Shown here one piece after another: positions 43,425 through 58,700 of a stretch of 64,000 nt of DNA. The DNA comes from Rhea pennata (lineage: Eukaryota; Chordata; Aves; Rheiformes; Rheidae), in contig NC_084665.1 in NCBI RefSeq assembly GCF_028389875.1, forward strand, positions 119,244,602-119,308,601. Reading direction: 5' to 3'. Below the pieces are notes generated by a model that was given only the letters and a program-made list of their open reading frames with translations, had not been told where the DNA came from and searched no databases. A program made the translations under genes and the position numbers. Position 1 is the first letter of the stretch. Every line of letters begins with the position of its first letter.

Positions 43425-46196
43425 GGAATAAAGGAATAAACTTTCTTTCTCTGGAAGTCAGTAAAAATCACTCGTAGTTTTGGCAAAATGTTTGTTAATT
43501 TACTTGTTATACATTGAAATGAAATTGCATGTTTTTGTCATTTCTTTTTAAAAACTTACTCTCATGCAACTCCACATACTACAGTGGGGTTGCATGAGTG
43601 TAAGCAAGGGCAGAATTTGAAGGAATGTCTTCTTATATGGCTTTTAGCTTTTGCAGCAATAATTTCATTTAGTTCCATCTGCCTTACAGTTCATTTTAGT
43701 AGGATGCAATCCTGTTTTAGCAATTCAATAAAGAATTAGCGCAAACTCCGTGTACTGGAAGACAAAAAAGTACTTTGAGGAAATCCATGAGTATTTTACT
43801 AGTGTCACTGTCATCAACTGTAAGTCACTCGTGGATTTTATTCCTTGACTGTAGAAAGTACAAGATGACGAGTTTCATCTTCCAGATTTTAGTGAAGTGT
43901 AGCACTAGTGAATCTAGTTCTTTCCTGTTATTGCTGCCTCTGCAACAGTATCTGTTCATAAACAGAAATTAATAGTCTACTGAGCTAACTTCAAAAGCTC
44001 TGTCTAAGACACATCATTTTCTCCCACCGTTCTGAAGAAGTCTTCACAGATCTGGCTCACCTGGTCTGTGTGTGAAGATAGTTGCTGTAGGTCAGAGAAT
44101 CAGGTCTTCTTCACTGTTCAAGTGTGGAGGAAGCTAATAAGCACCTATTCAAGGAAGTATTTTGGAGAAAGGCTTAGTTCTGTTCCTGGAGGAGTCTCTT
44201 TGAAACCAGGGCAGCCACTCAAGGAAGCTCTTCATGGGCATCTTCAGGTTTGGAGTCTAAGGGAGGGAAAGATCTCAGCAGGCAGAATCAGGACAGACAC
44301 CTACAGATGGCAGCTCCCCCTGCCTGGGAAGGCAAGGCTTTGTGCTCTGGTCATGCTCAAGGGAAGCCTCATGAGCAGGGCTTTGCTGACACTGCTGCCT
44401 GCACCAGATTGACTGACATGCCGACAGGTCTGTTCCCACAGGGAACAATGTGGAGAGTGGCATTCATCCCCTCGAGCATTACCTGTCTAAAATGTAACTA
44501 TCTAGGCCATGTCTGTTGTCACCATACTCTGGGTAGTCAGCAGAAAGAGCCAGGGTATGGTCCCACATGCGGCTGAGTGGATCCCGCCACTGCTGCAGGG
44601 AAGCAGTGTTTTTTTCTGCTGGGCTGGTGAGCTGAGCTGGCTTATCCAGCGCCGGCACTGGCACCAGGGCTGGGGCAAGGAAACAGAAGGAGAAGCACTG
44701 TTGATGGAGGAAGTTTGAGCAAAGTGCTACATCTAGACATGGAACACCAGAGAGTTCAAATTAAGGTGAGACAGTTTGTGAGTACAGGGGTGTACATACA
44801 ACATCATCAGGCCTAGGATCTGGGGGAGATGTGTATATACCCATATGACCAGAGAGATGTCTCTAAGAGTTTGGTTTGTGTAGCCTGATGTAACAAATGG
44901 ACATTTTTTTTGCATAAATAGAGGAGAGAATGAGTTGTTCTTCTCCTCTATCCCCATGAATTTTTCAGAGTTCATGATGAGAAAAAGGAGTTATCTTTAG
45001 ATTCCCTTGCAGTGCCAGTGGTAAGCCACAGGCTGTGATAAGCAGCACTCAGATATATTAAGTTTTGTGGTCAGACACTCTCACACTGCCCAGAAAGAAA
45101 GACCGTTCTCAGCTTTTTAGGCATGCAGTGAGAGGCTTTGTAGTTACTTTTAACAGGTGACTACATGTGTCAGCGGTTTATTATTCATGCATAATTCAGC
45201 AGAAAATACCACTTGCTATACTAATAAGTGCGGGAATATCTGCTTCGCTTACATGAATGAAATATCGAACTCATGATAAAAGGTGGGGTGTAAGAACAAG
45301 AGGCCAGAACCAGAGGCCCTGATGCGATATCTGTACTGAACTGTAGTGGCGTAACAGGAAGAATATTAGATTGGTGCTTACAGCACAGAGTAAATATACG
45401 TATACATTTTTAAGCACAGTTTGCTAGCCTAAATGTTGTTTTTGTGTGAGCTACATCCTGGTTCCAGATAAAGGGGACCAGTGGGTGGGATTTAGCTCTA
45501 AATGCCATTCATCCTCTCCTGAATTCAAAGCTTGACTTGGCCGGGCTGGAGAGAGGAATTTGGACACAAAGTGGGTTTCCTGGTGGGTTCATTTGCATGA
45601 TAATGTGCCCTCTTCTCCCAGCTCCCAGGGATAAGGGGAGGGGAGGGCTGGGGCAGCCTTTGGAAACCCACTGAGGTCTCCAAAGAGGGACGGAGGTGCT
45701 GGCAAGCTGAGGCCCTGGAAGAGCCTTTTCTCCTGGTGCCAAGCTTTTGTGCAGTGGGTTTTTCCCCCTCACATACAGGTTTGACCCTCTGCTTCTTGTC
45801 ATGGGGCTATTCCCACTGACCTCAGCAGAACAAGTCAGAAATGCAGAATCAGGTCTTGTTTTGCAGACTTATCTGGGATTTGAGGTCAGCAGTCTGACCC
45901 TTTCCAGGATATCCAATTTTCTCCCTCGGTGAGAACAGAGCGAGGTTTAGAATAGAGGTTTTCATAATAGCATGCATAGCTAGATGTAGACACATTATCT
46001 GTGTAAAATACAAAAAGAAAATCTCTCCTTTTGCATTTGAGGTTCTCATAGGAGTAAATGGGCAGTTTGCATCTCCAGCCTCATCAGTCCTGAAGATACT
46101 AAGGAACATCACTGCTTGCTGTGCAAGTGTAACTTACGTTAGTGACAAAAGTTACACAGCCATGCCGACAATTGAGTGTATTCCTTTTTGTATTCC

Positions 46197-46221
46197 TATT
46201 TATTTATTTATTTATTTATTT
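46197..46221. repeat. (TATT)n microsatellite
   Basis: About six tandem TATT units. Confidence 0.92.
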
Positions 46222-49200
46222 TGAGCAGGGAATAATCTTTATGTTTCAGGGCTTAAATTGACCATGCCCCCAGGGACATCTGGAAGAAACTCCTCCCAGT
46301 ATCAGACTAATCTGTAAGTATTCATAATTTGTTTTCATACACTTTCAATTTTGTCTGACATTTGTGGGGAGAGACACTAAAGTCGCTGTCACCTAGAACA
46401 GCAAGGAGAACAAATGCAAGAAAATTTACATCAAAACATCCTTGCACCGACCTGTCTCCCCCTAGTGAGGTGGTGGGCAGGAACAGTTTCCACAGATTTC
46501 ACAATTTTCACACTCTGATGCTTGATTTTTATCCCACTGTTCCCAGAACAAGGCATCTTTCAGCCTGTGGCAAAAAGAAAGCTGGAGACATTTCGTATTG
46601 CTGATGACTCCAACATTTCGCTTAGAACGCTCCTAAGGATAAACTAGAATGAGATGCTGGCAAGACCAAGAGACGTGTATATGTGTAAAATGATAAGAAG
46701 GAAAGTAAACCATAATATTTATCTTACGATTTGGAATTTAGTGAGGGTGTGACTAACGCTCGCCTTCTTGCTAACGGCCTGCCTTGGTTCCCACACACTG
46801 GTGACCTCGCCTCTCCAATGCTCTCATTGACTAACGCTGTCATGATAAATCTAGAGCAACTGTTGTCAGCCTATATTTAGCTTTGAAGATTGCTGCCTGT
46901 TTCAGATGTGGAAAGGGCTTGGGTGCAGGAAGGCTTCTTTGTCTTTTTCAGCCCTAGCACTGGATTTAATAAAAAGCCACTAACCCGCTGCACACACCTA
47001 GCTTCACTTGCGTGCTTACACCAACACAGCTAGAGTAAGTGGTAACATATAGTACGAAACATTGGTTTCAGTCATTTTTTTTTTACTCCATTTAGTGTAA
47101 GCATGTATTTGAAACATAAACTTCTGAAATTTTATGTGCCATATGCTAGGTGAAGAAATAAGCTGGAGAGAGATTTCTTCCATGTGATCACGAGAAAGTG
47201 GGGCACTCAATCATTTAAAGGGGTTGAAGTCTGGCTGTTGAGCTCAGTGCAAGTATCCGGCAGGTTTATGGACCTGCATTCCCCTGTGCACCCCTGCAGA
47301 AATGCTCAGGAAAGTCTCTTTGGCTCATTTGCCCCTAAACCAACCACTACCTAAATCCTGCCTGAAGCTGCGTGAATCTGGTGACCCCAGGAGTGGGGGC
47401 TGTCACGTCCTTGCTGTACATCCCCAGGCAGCTCATGGCAAGCTGCCTGTGGGCTACGTTTGGTGGCAAGCAGAGGGCGAGTGTGGACATGAGGTCCTTG
47501 CTGCCCTTTAGGCATGCTGGCTTGCAGGTATGGTGGGAATGGGTGCCCCAGGCACCCCTCCAGCACAAGTGTCCCATAGCAAGTGCAGGGTTCTCCTATA
47601 CCATGAAGCGGAGAAGCTGTAAATAATGTATTGATTCCCTCCACAAGTAATATTGAGCTTGGGAGCTCTGTGAGCTTCAGGATTATTATCATCTTACCTA
47701 AGGAGGTAAATTTATCAGCCTAATTATACCAATATCAACACAGCCATATGACTATTGGTGTACTGGTAAAACTTTCTGAGTTATCATTACACTGACCTTT
47801 TGCAGATTAGTCCCTTCTCAGTAGGACTGTCCATACAGTAATGACACGAGGGTGATGACTGATAACCCCAGCACATCCCTCTGCAAGCAGCAGCAGGCTG
47901 ACCAAGAGCAATGCCTAAACTGGAGCCTTTGCTCATTCCGCAGAGGCTGAAAATTCACTGCAGAAGTTTCTTGTTCTCATCCTGCTCCTTTGATCTGTTG
48001 AAAAAGGATCCAGTTTCAAGGGAAAATCAGCCAGGACAAACCACAGAGGGCTAGAATTACCTGCATGTAAAGAAGCCAGGGCAAGACAAGATATACATTT
48101 CAGGCTGCTCTCAGTCCTTATTCAGCTAATGTTTGAGCACAGGACTGATAGGGGACCATATCAGTTGCTCTTAAAGATCCAGATGTTTAAAGTTTAAAAC
48201 AACCATTTATTAGGCATTCCCAGGTGGCTAGTCTGTAAACTAGTCACACACCAGTTTTGGAATTCTCAGGTCTTCTATGGTCAGACTGGCCCCAAATTAA
48301 TTTTGTGCTTGAATGGTTTTAACAAAATTAAGAAAAATATATATTCTCATATGCTACGTTTGCATGGGAAATAGGTCACTGTGTTCTCAAAAGCTAACAA
48401 CAAATAACCTGGAAAGTGCTCACACCCCAAAATGTGCTGGATTGTGCTAATGAATGAAATTAATGGAGGAGGCAGCAGCCCTGAGGCTGGGCCTGGAGCC
48501 TTCCAAGCTGCACTGCCTGGTAACACACATCTTCACATGATTGCTGGATGGCACTCAAAACTGTTGTGTGTTTTGTGAAATGAAGTGGGGGCTGTATCCC
48601 AGCTTCTCAAACCCACTACCAATAAACTGAAGCAAATTTAAGTGAAGGTTTTGGAATGATTGTTTTCCCATACAGAAACACTTGTTAGATAACAAATTGA
48701 TTTGGATCTCTCTGAAATTATCATAATACTGCCCTTATTATAGCTGATGTGTGCTTTTATTGTTGTGTGGATATAACTTGATCATATTTTAACTTTCTCA
48801 CACTCATGGTAAAACCCTGGTAGATTTTAGACCATCTTTAACGAGTATTTCTGGACAAGGGAACTGTTGTGTATAGGGTGATCAAGGAGTCTCAGAAAAA
48901 CTGTAGATAATACAGACTGGTAATGGTTTTCTGGACAAAAATAGGTCTGGAAAATTAAATGCAAATAGTTATCTTAACAGGATTGTTTAATCTACACTAT
49001 TTGCAAGATTGAAATTTTCCAGAATTTGTGATCATTCACAACTGTTCTATAGAATTTCCTGGTGTCTCTCTCAAAGCTCTTCAGCCTTTTGTTTATTTTA
49101 AGCAATTCAGACTAGACAACTCCTTTTGTGCTTGAAAATGGTACTACAAAAATAATGAATAGCCCTGAAGGGGAGAGAAAAAAAATATATCCAGAAACTG

Positions 49201-49549
49201 TCAGACATTTTCAGCAAAAAATATCCAAGTGCAAAAGGAGTCATTCTGGCACAGAGCCCCATCGTCTGGGTTACTGCGGAGCTCTGTGACATCTCTGGGA
49301 CAGATTCCCAGCTAGTTGAGTTCCTTGGCTAAGGGCTGCAGATCCTAGAAAGTAACAGACCTGCTTCCTCTAACTGATACTTGATTTGCTGAGGATTTTG
49401 TTAAGTCCCCTCTATCCACATGATCCAAATTTTAGTCTTCCACTCCAGGACTGAGACGGTGGAGTCTCTGGAGAGCAGATCACTGAATGGCAAAGCCCAG
49501 CATGTGATAAGGCTTAGAGTTTTTTTGCTTTGTTTTTTTTCTGGGCATG

Positions 49550-49578
<29 letters not shown>
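49550..49578. repeat. Poly(T) tract
   Basis: 29 uninterrupted T. Confidence 0.92.
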
Positions 49579-49585
<7 letters not shown>

Positions 49586-49664
49586 CAATAGAAGTTCAAC
49601 TAGATAGAAACTGCTCACAAGTTGAGAGGAAATTCATGCTGTACTTCACCTACACTAATGTCAG

Positions 49665-49733
49665 TGTCAACATTGGCACATCTTTGGACCAGGTGACCTT
49701 CTGAGGTCCAACGTAGATTATCCTATGACTCTG
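49665..49733 (+). mobile_element. Possible decayed CR1 3' end
   Basis: The text 'ggaccaggtgaccttctgag', 'gtccaacgtagattatccta', 'tgactct' resembles the CR1 terminus (gatgaccttcagaggtcc, then ttatcctatgattc), but is short and diverged. Confidence 0.45.
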
Positions 49734-52700
49734 CAAGTCACATCTTAGATGTCACAAAGTCAGGAGAGGTTCAAGCTCATCTTTCACCTGTTATCCCCTA
49801 GCTAGACTTACATTCAAATAGCTCTCCTCCCTGCAGGACATTTTCAATGTTGCAGTGACCGTCTTATCCACCACACAGCTTATGCATTTTGTTTTCAAGC
49901 CCTCAAGGGAAAATATGTCAAAAATTTCCATTCAGTTATACTCTGAGACTATTATTTAAATTGAGTTTCTTAGGCGAAATGAGGACCAGTACTGAGCTAT
50001 GTGGGATGCAAGATGAACAGAGATGATGGTGCAGAGACATATGCTCTCACTCCACTTGCTATGCCCATTAAATGGGGCTTCCCAAACATTGAGGCCATGT
50101 GCTGCACTGGTAGGATGTTTCCTTCCTGACAACCACTTTCTAAGGCTAGGATCACTCTGAGGGTTGTGCTCCTGGTTGCAGCTCAGGTGAGGACCCCTTG
50201 CGATTGATGTTTGGAGTCTGACTGTGATTATACAGCCCCATTGCTGTATGTGGAGTTTGACATACAGCACAGTTACAAGCAAAAGTATAAAATCTGCAGT
50301 GCTTAATAGTATTGCAATGATGCCAGGTGCTGACCTCCTCCACAGTGCGGTCCCTGGTACTGCATGCGGGGAATGTCACAACGTTGAGTTAGAGCTTCAC
50401 CTGTGATAGCCCTGTGATATAGGAGACTTGCTGGGCTCACTTGCTGCACTTCTCTTTATGGATCTGTCCAGCCTTTACAACTGCAAAGAAGAGCCTGAGG
50501 GCAGCTGTCATGGGAAATGCTAAAGGCTGAGAATGGACAGCATGCATTTTTCCTAGTACAAATGGAGGCTGGACTCCTTGCATAGGCAGAAGAACATCTG
50601 ATCCACTCAGCTCAGCATTTCACCTGCTTCTACATAGCTCTACCAGAGACCTCATGTCTCTGGCTGGAGCCTCCTGCACACCCTGTGCAGCTGCCAGGTC
50701 CCTACCAAAGATGCAAGAGACCTGTTAGACTCTTCAGTCCCTCTTGCAGCTTGAAGCAGAGTGCTGATTTTTGATGTAAACAGGGCCTGGGTAACTCCCT
50801 GCTGTGAACACATAATTACAGTTTAGACCGTAGACAAACTGAGACATGCCGCACGATGCCTTTGTCTTCTGGACGGCAGCCGAACGATCAACTAAATCTC
50901 ACTCAACGCATCATAACATAGGCGTTCCCCTCACACAATGTGCTACGTTGATAATATCCTGACTGTCACGTGCCTTTGCACGGGAAACCACGGGCTCTAG
51001 CTGTACTCCTGGCCTTGCGCCGTTTACGTGGCAGGCCTCGGGGCAGTCAGGCTTTCTGGCATTTGGGCAGACGTGGACGCTCCCCCTTCTTGTCACGCCA
51101 GCAGGGCTGCCCATGCCAGCCTGTCAGCCCCTCCCAATCTGCCCATGCCTGGACCTGGTCCACTGTCTCTTTGCATGAATAGTTGTGGTCAGTGTTGCAC
51201 CCAACAGCCCTTGTCCAGGGTGCAGATTTTGGCTGGGTCCTGACTGGGGTAGATATGCTCTGTGAATTCTCTCTATCCTGGACCTGCTAATCCCCTAGGA
51301 TTTTCCCATATTATCAAAATGTCTCTGAAAGTCACTCTATGGATGGAAAATTTTCAACTGGACTTCTACTAGGGAGATGTTTCAGTGTCTGTTTTTCTCT
51401 TGGGCATCTCTAGAGGAGATGCATCGTATCTGTGGTGCCGCAGCACAAACGGAACACTTCCCAGTATAAATAAGAGCAGGCAAAGTCTCAGAGTATTTAT
51501 TTGGGGTATTACCCATAGCCTTTCTCTTGGCTTGACACAGAACCATCTCAATTGTGTTTCATGATGCTTTTGGCACAGGGAGCAATACATATACTGATAT
51601 AATCCACTCCCCTACTGCCATGGAAGAGAATCAGGCTCAGCTACACTTTTGGGGGACTCTTCAGCTAGCTATAGCACAGATAGCTGGGTGCTGTGTCCCC
51701 CACAGACCCAAGGGTGCATGCAGGGGAGGACACAGCACTGGTGAAAACAGTGCCCGGGTTCCACAGAGCAATGTTTTATTGATGACTGAATTCACTCTGC
51801 ACCACAGATTCCCCCTCTGATAAGGCAATGCTGCACTACGCACACAAGCCTTGTTTGCTGTCTGGGCCTTGACTAATTCCTTTTTGCCAGCAATGAGGCA
51901 AAACAGAAAAGAGAGCTGAGTCACTGCAGATTCTCATGCTGGGCCCATTTTTGTGGCAAAAACAGCTGATTTTATTTTCCATAACTGTCAGCCATGGAAA
52001 GCAGCTTTGTTTTTCTGTTTTAAAAGAGAAAGGAAGAATGACTTTGAAAGCCTGCAAACATCTATTAGTTATTAGGACTGATGGAGCTAGACTGCACTTG
52101 TAGAACATTTATTCCTCCTACACCTTCAATAACTCAGCTTTGTACAGCAAGATCAACAAATTACTCTTATGAAACTGTGCTGTCAGCTCCGAGGTGTGTT
52201 TCCTCTCCCCGTTCAGGCTGTAGTAACTACCATAATGAAAGGGATGCTTCCTAGGTGAGTTAAGAGATTAAGTGTGTGTGTGTGTGGGGGGGTTGTTTGC
52301 TTTTTGAGCTTGCTCCACAGTTTAATAAGCTCTGGAAGACACTTTTTAAGAGTTGCTTAGTTTTTTTTTTGTTTGGTTGGTTTTTTTTTTTGGAAATCAG
52401 CTTTCATGATTCACGTGCCCTCTTAGTTTGCATTATTCCTGCTTCCTCACAAGCTTTTCTCCCCAGACACGAGTGGGACTTCAATGCTCTGCTGCTTGTG
52501 AGCTGCCAGTGGCCATACCTCCAATAGCAGCCGTGGTGGTATTGCCATTTGCCACCTTGAACCATGTTCAGCTGTGATAATCCAGGCACCTGTCAAAACC
52601 AAGAGCTGAGAGACAGACTGCTCTTCAATGTCTGACTTCAGAAATCTTTTTAAATCCAAGGAGTATCTTAGACGCCCAAAATATAGACTATTTCTTCCAC

Positions 52701-55700
52701 ATAAACTTACTCTGAAATATCTCTTTAATCTTGAGAGAGAGGGAGAGAGGAGGCAAATGCCATCCCTGTCTGGTGTGCGTGCCCTGCTCTGGTGCTCTGC
52801 GCAGAAGCAGTCTCAGTCCTTTTCCCACATTAACACTCTGGCCAGCTGCCTGGCAACTTCTGCATTTGGTCTGGAGGGCGGGTTGCTAGGACTGAGCTTT
52901 TAGAAATAAAGGAATAGGACACAGAGACCTTTTTTTTCCCTGAAGAATGCAATTTCTTTTTTTCACTTTCACATCCGGCTCTGTGAAAAAACACCTGGTA
53001 ATCCTCCTCCTCTTCTTTTCCTGGCCCAGAGTAAGGAAAAGACCCCCATTAATTTCTCTTGGCTGTATTTTAACAGTTCATACAGAAACAAATGCAACCC
53101 CTCCCAAGAAGGCAATATTCCACCTTGGACAGGGAGAATTATCACCAGGGCCCTGCTGGGCCCTGCAGTGGAGCAGCCAATGCAGAGGGGATATGGGCAG
53201 TCCGCCCCTTTCACGTTAAACACATGGCACATCTGCCAAACTTCCAGGCCTGATGGCTGGATAAGGCAGTTCATCTTTATGAACTTTGCACAGCTCTTAT
53301 CTGACCACAGATGTTAACAGCACCATGTTTGCCCTTCACTCATGTCATTTTTTGTTCAGCAGAGGAAAATATCCGTTTTCCCTACTGAGATGTTTTCTGC
53401 CCTGTGGATAATAAAAAGTAAATGAGACTGAAAAATTCCCAGGGACACCTGCCTCCCTTTCCTTTCCTCATTTCATTTCCTCGTTTCATTTATAGTTGAC
53501 TCACATGTGATTTTTCCCCTCCAAGTATTTCTTTTCCTTTTGATGACAAAGTGCCTCCTGTTCACAGCACCCAGAAAATGTGAAGCAAAGGAAATACAAC
53601 CATGGCAACAAATGAACATCCTAAAAGGTGCTGGACTTGCACCCTTACATCCTATACTTACCATGTATTATTCTCCCTATTGCATTTCTTCCTGTCAGCC
53701 TCTTTAAATTGTGTCCTCAGTGATTCCTATCATGCATACAGAGCCACCCTTCTCCATAGTAACCCCAGCTGGCAGCTAAATATTTAACAGTCTGACAGTA
53801 TCTTTTTTAGTCATGCAGCTTTTATTGCTTGGGATTACCAGAACTTGGAGTTTTTACATTTAATCTATCAGCTTTTTGGGGGTCTATGGGTATGTTATCT
53901 AGCCAGTAGAGTAAAGGACAGGCTCTACCACAGCAGCTAGTGCTGGGTAGTTGGTGGGAAAGCTTCAGAATGGGTTTCCTAATAAAAAACTTTTTTGTCA
54001 GGAGAAATACACTGGGCATCAGGTGCCCTCTCAATCTTTCTGTGCCTTAAGGCAAGAAAGCTAATGTTCCTTATAAATATTTCTGATTACTGGCTTGGTT
54101 GTGGATAATACCATCAGCCACTCTGAACATCTGCTCTGCTTAACAGCTTCCTCTGCAGGCCTGGCTCATACACGCCTCTGTATTAGTTTCAAGTGATAAC
54201 TATGTAGGACAAGGAGGTGATTTAGAAATCCCTGGAAATAGCACTATCAGAACAGCTCAGAGTGTGAAAGTGCTATACACCACTTAGCTCATTTCCCTCC
54301 CATGTGGGACTAGATAAAACACATTTATTCCTGCATCACTGCGTCTACACTACAGGATTTACATTTCTTTTGGCATGCCAATTTTTATACGCAGACCAGG
54401 CTGAGGCTGTTACTTTGAAACATCTGTGATGCTGAGTTAATTATGCACAATGTGAAAGACTTTTTTTCTGCCATTTTCAATCTCTTCTGCACCCCTTCTT
54501 TCTGTGTCCCAGGAGTTACCTAGTGCGTAGTGGTGGCTGCCACTCAGCTCCCAGTAATGTTGGGGATCAGAGCTTGCTAGCAAAGGCTGCCTTCAGGCAC
54601 AGGCAACCTATAGCAGCAGCTGCTGAGGCAGAGAAAAGCCGCTGTCAGGTGCTGCCTCCCTTCCCTGAGCTCCAGCCCAGGAAAGCCAGCCTGGCTTAGC
54701 TGGGCAGCGGAGGGATGTAGCGGACAGTCAGAGCCAGCACCAGCAACACTCTAGGCTCATCCTTACTTCTCTGCTCCCTGACACTGTAGAATTTCCCCTG
54801 TGTCCCTTTCCCTGTCCTGTTCCCCCCATTTTCACAAACAGGAACAGACCAAGCCTTGCCTGTTCCTTTTCCTAATGGAAAATTTCAGCTGTGCCAACAG
54901 ACACTCCATTGCTGACAGTGGGAATGAAGTTTTGTTGAAGCAATAACTAAGCTTGCTTGGCAGGTGTTGTAAGGCAGTGAAAACCATGCAGTCTGCCATT
55001 GCTCAATTTTTTTTAATAAGCTTCTTTCAGGCAGGAGAAGTATGGCCAAATAGGGCTTGTGATGCATGCTGTCAGGTGCCCTCTGCTCTGATCCTGGGTC
55101 TGCTACTGATTCTCCTAGGCCAAACATTTCACCCCTTTAGGGTCCCCTCTCCCCTCTCATGATTCATACTGTTTCAATCTGTTCATCCAGGGCCTAAGAC
55201 AACTAGTCTCTTAATTTTCAGTTTGGATGGTACTGTAAAACACAAAGTTGAAAATACTCACGAGTTAATATAGTCTTCACAGTCAAACCATCCTCTTGAA
55301 TGAACTAACATATTCAAGTCAGAAGAGACCATCTTAACTTACAAACTTCGTCTTGCTTATGCCTAGACCACCATGGCTACAGCAACACTACTGCTACTGC
55401 ATGACTCACTGCTGCTTCTCTGCACAGCATAATGACATTTTTAAAAGCATTGAAAAAAACAGTCAGGCTTGTCACTGCTGGTCAAGGAATAGCACCATTC
55501 AGTGAGAAATGATAGGACTCAAGGAAACATGCACAGAGGTATTTATAACATGGCTGCTTGATGGGAGGAGGGAGGTGTACCTGAATACCAGAGAGCAGAA
55601 ACAGGCCAGCCCTGAAGGTGAAAAGGTATGAATTTCTATTTGAGGAACACAGCATGACTGGAGTCGCATGAGAAAGTAACTAATAGCGGATAAAGCCAGT

Positions 55701-58700
55701 GCAACATCGTCTGCCTCAACTCACGGTATCTCTTTGCCAAATTCTGCCCCCTTTGTTCAGTGCCGAAACCTGACCTGAACAAGGAAGGCAGAATCTGGCC
55801 GTTAGTTTTGGATCTTTTGTGCATTTAACTAGATTTTTAGGGGTGCTGAAGGATCCTTGGAAGAGGCAACCTGAATGGTTTTAGGTGTTGATGAAAAGTG
55901 ATAGGTCTGCAACATGCGATCAGAATGAATATTCAAGATCGTATTGTTGTTTCACCTTGTTTTTTTGACAGCTGATGAAATTATGTACTGAATAGTTACT
56001 GCCTTTTCATTAGCTGTGCCTTTATTGCCTTGGACTGAAGCAGCCTTTTAAACAAGGGCTGTTAGCCATTTTCACAATTCTAGATTTTAATCATCAGCAG
56101 CTTGTAAATTCCTTTTTCAGAGGCTGGAAAGATTTCCAAGGAACTGACAGAAGTGTTTTATTGAAGCAACCCCTCTTTTCTCTTCGGGAATTACGACCCT
56201 ATAAGTCTTCATTTTGTTTGACATTCCAATTTGCAGCTTCAGTGCCACAAGAAATGCCTTGGTTTTCAGTTTAGTGATGAAACTTGTGATATTGCAAGTG
56301 TAATAGAAAAATGAAGATCTGCAAAGGCCTAGTTAAGCTTTTCCTTTGCTAATATACATAGCTGACAAGACAGGAAGAAAACATCACCCCGGTGGAGGTA
56401 TTTAGATACATATTTAAGGATTAACATGAAAGCCTTTCCTCGACTGTGGTGTCTGGCCAATAGTATTAACAGCTGGCCTGAACAGAGTTAGGCTGTTCCA
56501 TGAATGCTGGGGCAGAGTGGAGAAGCCTCCTTACCAGCCCAGATCACCTGGAATTTAAGTCTAAGTACATAGGAGGAAGATATCACCAGGCTGGGTTCAT
56601 TCATGTCCTAGAGCAGGCAGCTGCGGGATGCAGGATCTGGCGCAAAGTGATGCCTCTGCACAACGACTGTTCAGCACAGCTCAGCCTCTGCACTGCTGGC
56701 CAAATTCTCTAAGAGGTATTAGCTCCGTCACTGCAGCCCAATTCCCATATGTAACATTTCATCTTTGCCAACCTAAATGAATCCCCCACAGTTTCAGCAA
56801 GGAGTCGCAGACTTGTTATTGTTCTGGAGTGTTGTCATGCCCTGTTAAACACACTCTGCAATGGGGCAATGCTCCTCCAATCTGCTGCTGTTACTGTTTG
56901 TCCTGTGCTTGGTGGACAGCCGGGGACAATGTATCACATACATAGATGCTCTGTCAGCTTGGTTTGGGATTTGCAGAGGGAGAGAGGAAAGTGCCAACAG
57001 CCTTATTTATCCTCATATAGGATATGATTCACCACTCAGTCTTATTTTCTCACCTGCTGGCCTGGTCAGTGCCCATGGACACAATGCTTTCTGTGTGGCA
57101 GCAGGAAGTTGGATGGTACAGCCCTCACGTTCTGCGGCAATCTGAGGATTGCTGGGGTACAGCTGGACAGACCAAAGCCTTTTAGCCTGCTCGTATTAGA
57201 GCACTTCTTATTTTTCTGTCTACAGGGCCCTCCTCAGACCCAAGTGGCTTGGCTAAGAAGCCATGGTTACAAATGAATTCATAGCTGCCTTCCTGGCCTG
57301 AGGGATTCCCCTGAACTTTACTGTAGTGCTTTCTCCTCCCCAGTCTTCTGAAATCCTTACAGGGAATGAGAACTAAAAAAGCAAGTATGTTTAATTCTGG
57401 GGAAAAAATGAACTTTTATGAAGAAGCATTTCCCATGACAGTGGCAAGAAGCCCAAGAGCTGGTCATCTCAGTTCCTCTTCATTTCTCTGCATAGGAAAA
57501 TTATGCTACCTTGATGTAAGTAGGGTCAGGAAAACCCTTGTCTCCCTTGCAATAGCCCTGCACCTTTGAGAACCAGCAAAAATGTAGTGACATCCTTCTG
57601 TGCCTCTCTCTCATTTCTTCCCAAACACTGGCAGCTTACAGCCCTGTAAGGTTGACTTTCTAGTCAAAGAGCTTCTGCAGGGCAGGGGTGCCCAGGAGGC
57701 AGCTGTGTGATGAACAGAATTTATCTTTCACCTTTTGCTTTGTAATAGGGAGAACTTGATGCATGGAGACATCCCTTTTCCATCATGTCTTGAATCCCTT
57801 ATTTTGGACCTGTAGAAGGTTTTGCAGGTTTTTGGCAGTGGGGCCTTTGAGACTTCTGTGTACAGGGATAGAGCAACTATCTCTTAGTGCTGGCTTTGGT
57901 GTGTTTCAGAGTTGCCCAAAACCAACCACAGCAGCAGAACCTGCACAGACTGGCCCTTACAAACAGGCATACTGTTTAGCAGAGCTGTAGGCAAAGTGAA
58001 CTGTAATGCTACTGACAGTGGTAAGTTCTGGGATAGATGAGGGGAAGTGTTATAATGTTGTGTAGTTTTCCCTGTCCCCTGCCATCCATACTCAAATCTA
58101 CCAATCCTTTAAGTGGTAAAGACATCTACTACCCAGCAGTGACCTTAATTTCTCCAGACTATCCTTTTTTATGCAGTGCAGAAGATACATCAGGAATAAC
58201 TTTAGCAATGAAATGCCAAATGGGCCAAGACTGAGTACTGATAAATACACTTGCTAGGGGACATTGTCCCATAGGTACCTCTTGCATTTTCCATGGTCTC
58301 TATCTTTGGCTTATGTATGTCAGTGGGGACTGCTGCTTCCCAAAAAGCATGGGTTAAATCAGTGAACCATTAAAACAGACATTTTGGTTCTCTTTTCTCT
58401 CCTCTTCCACAGGCTGATGGAGGAAGCATTTTTGTGAGGTAGGACCACAGGCCCAAAGCTGATAGCCAAGAATTAATTCTTTGCCTGTGCCAGTCTTTGC
58501 TTCCCTTACTAAAGGCTTTTCTTTTGCTGGTGGTGCCATTGCAGGATGCACAGAGGAGGCTGTGTGAGGAGGCAGAATACCTTTTAAAACTCTTTGGACT
58601 CATTGACACAGCTGGTGATTTACGTACAGGTGCCTGGGTGCTAAATGACCTTGCTCCAGCTTTTGAAGTTTGGTAAATGAATAACCAGCCCTCTCCTGGG

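Larger units (their letters stand above)
40330..49549. other. Gene-free region downstream of RHOB, part 1
   Basis: I find no exon with both splice sites and a family-like translation on either strand. Simple repeats are a C-run/A-run at 43402-43424 and (TATT)n at 46197-46221. Confidence 0.55.
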
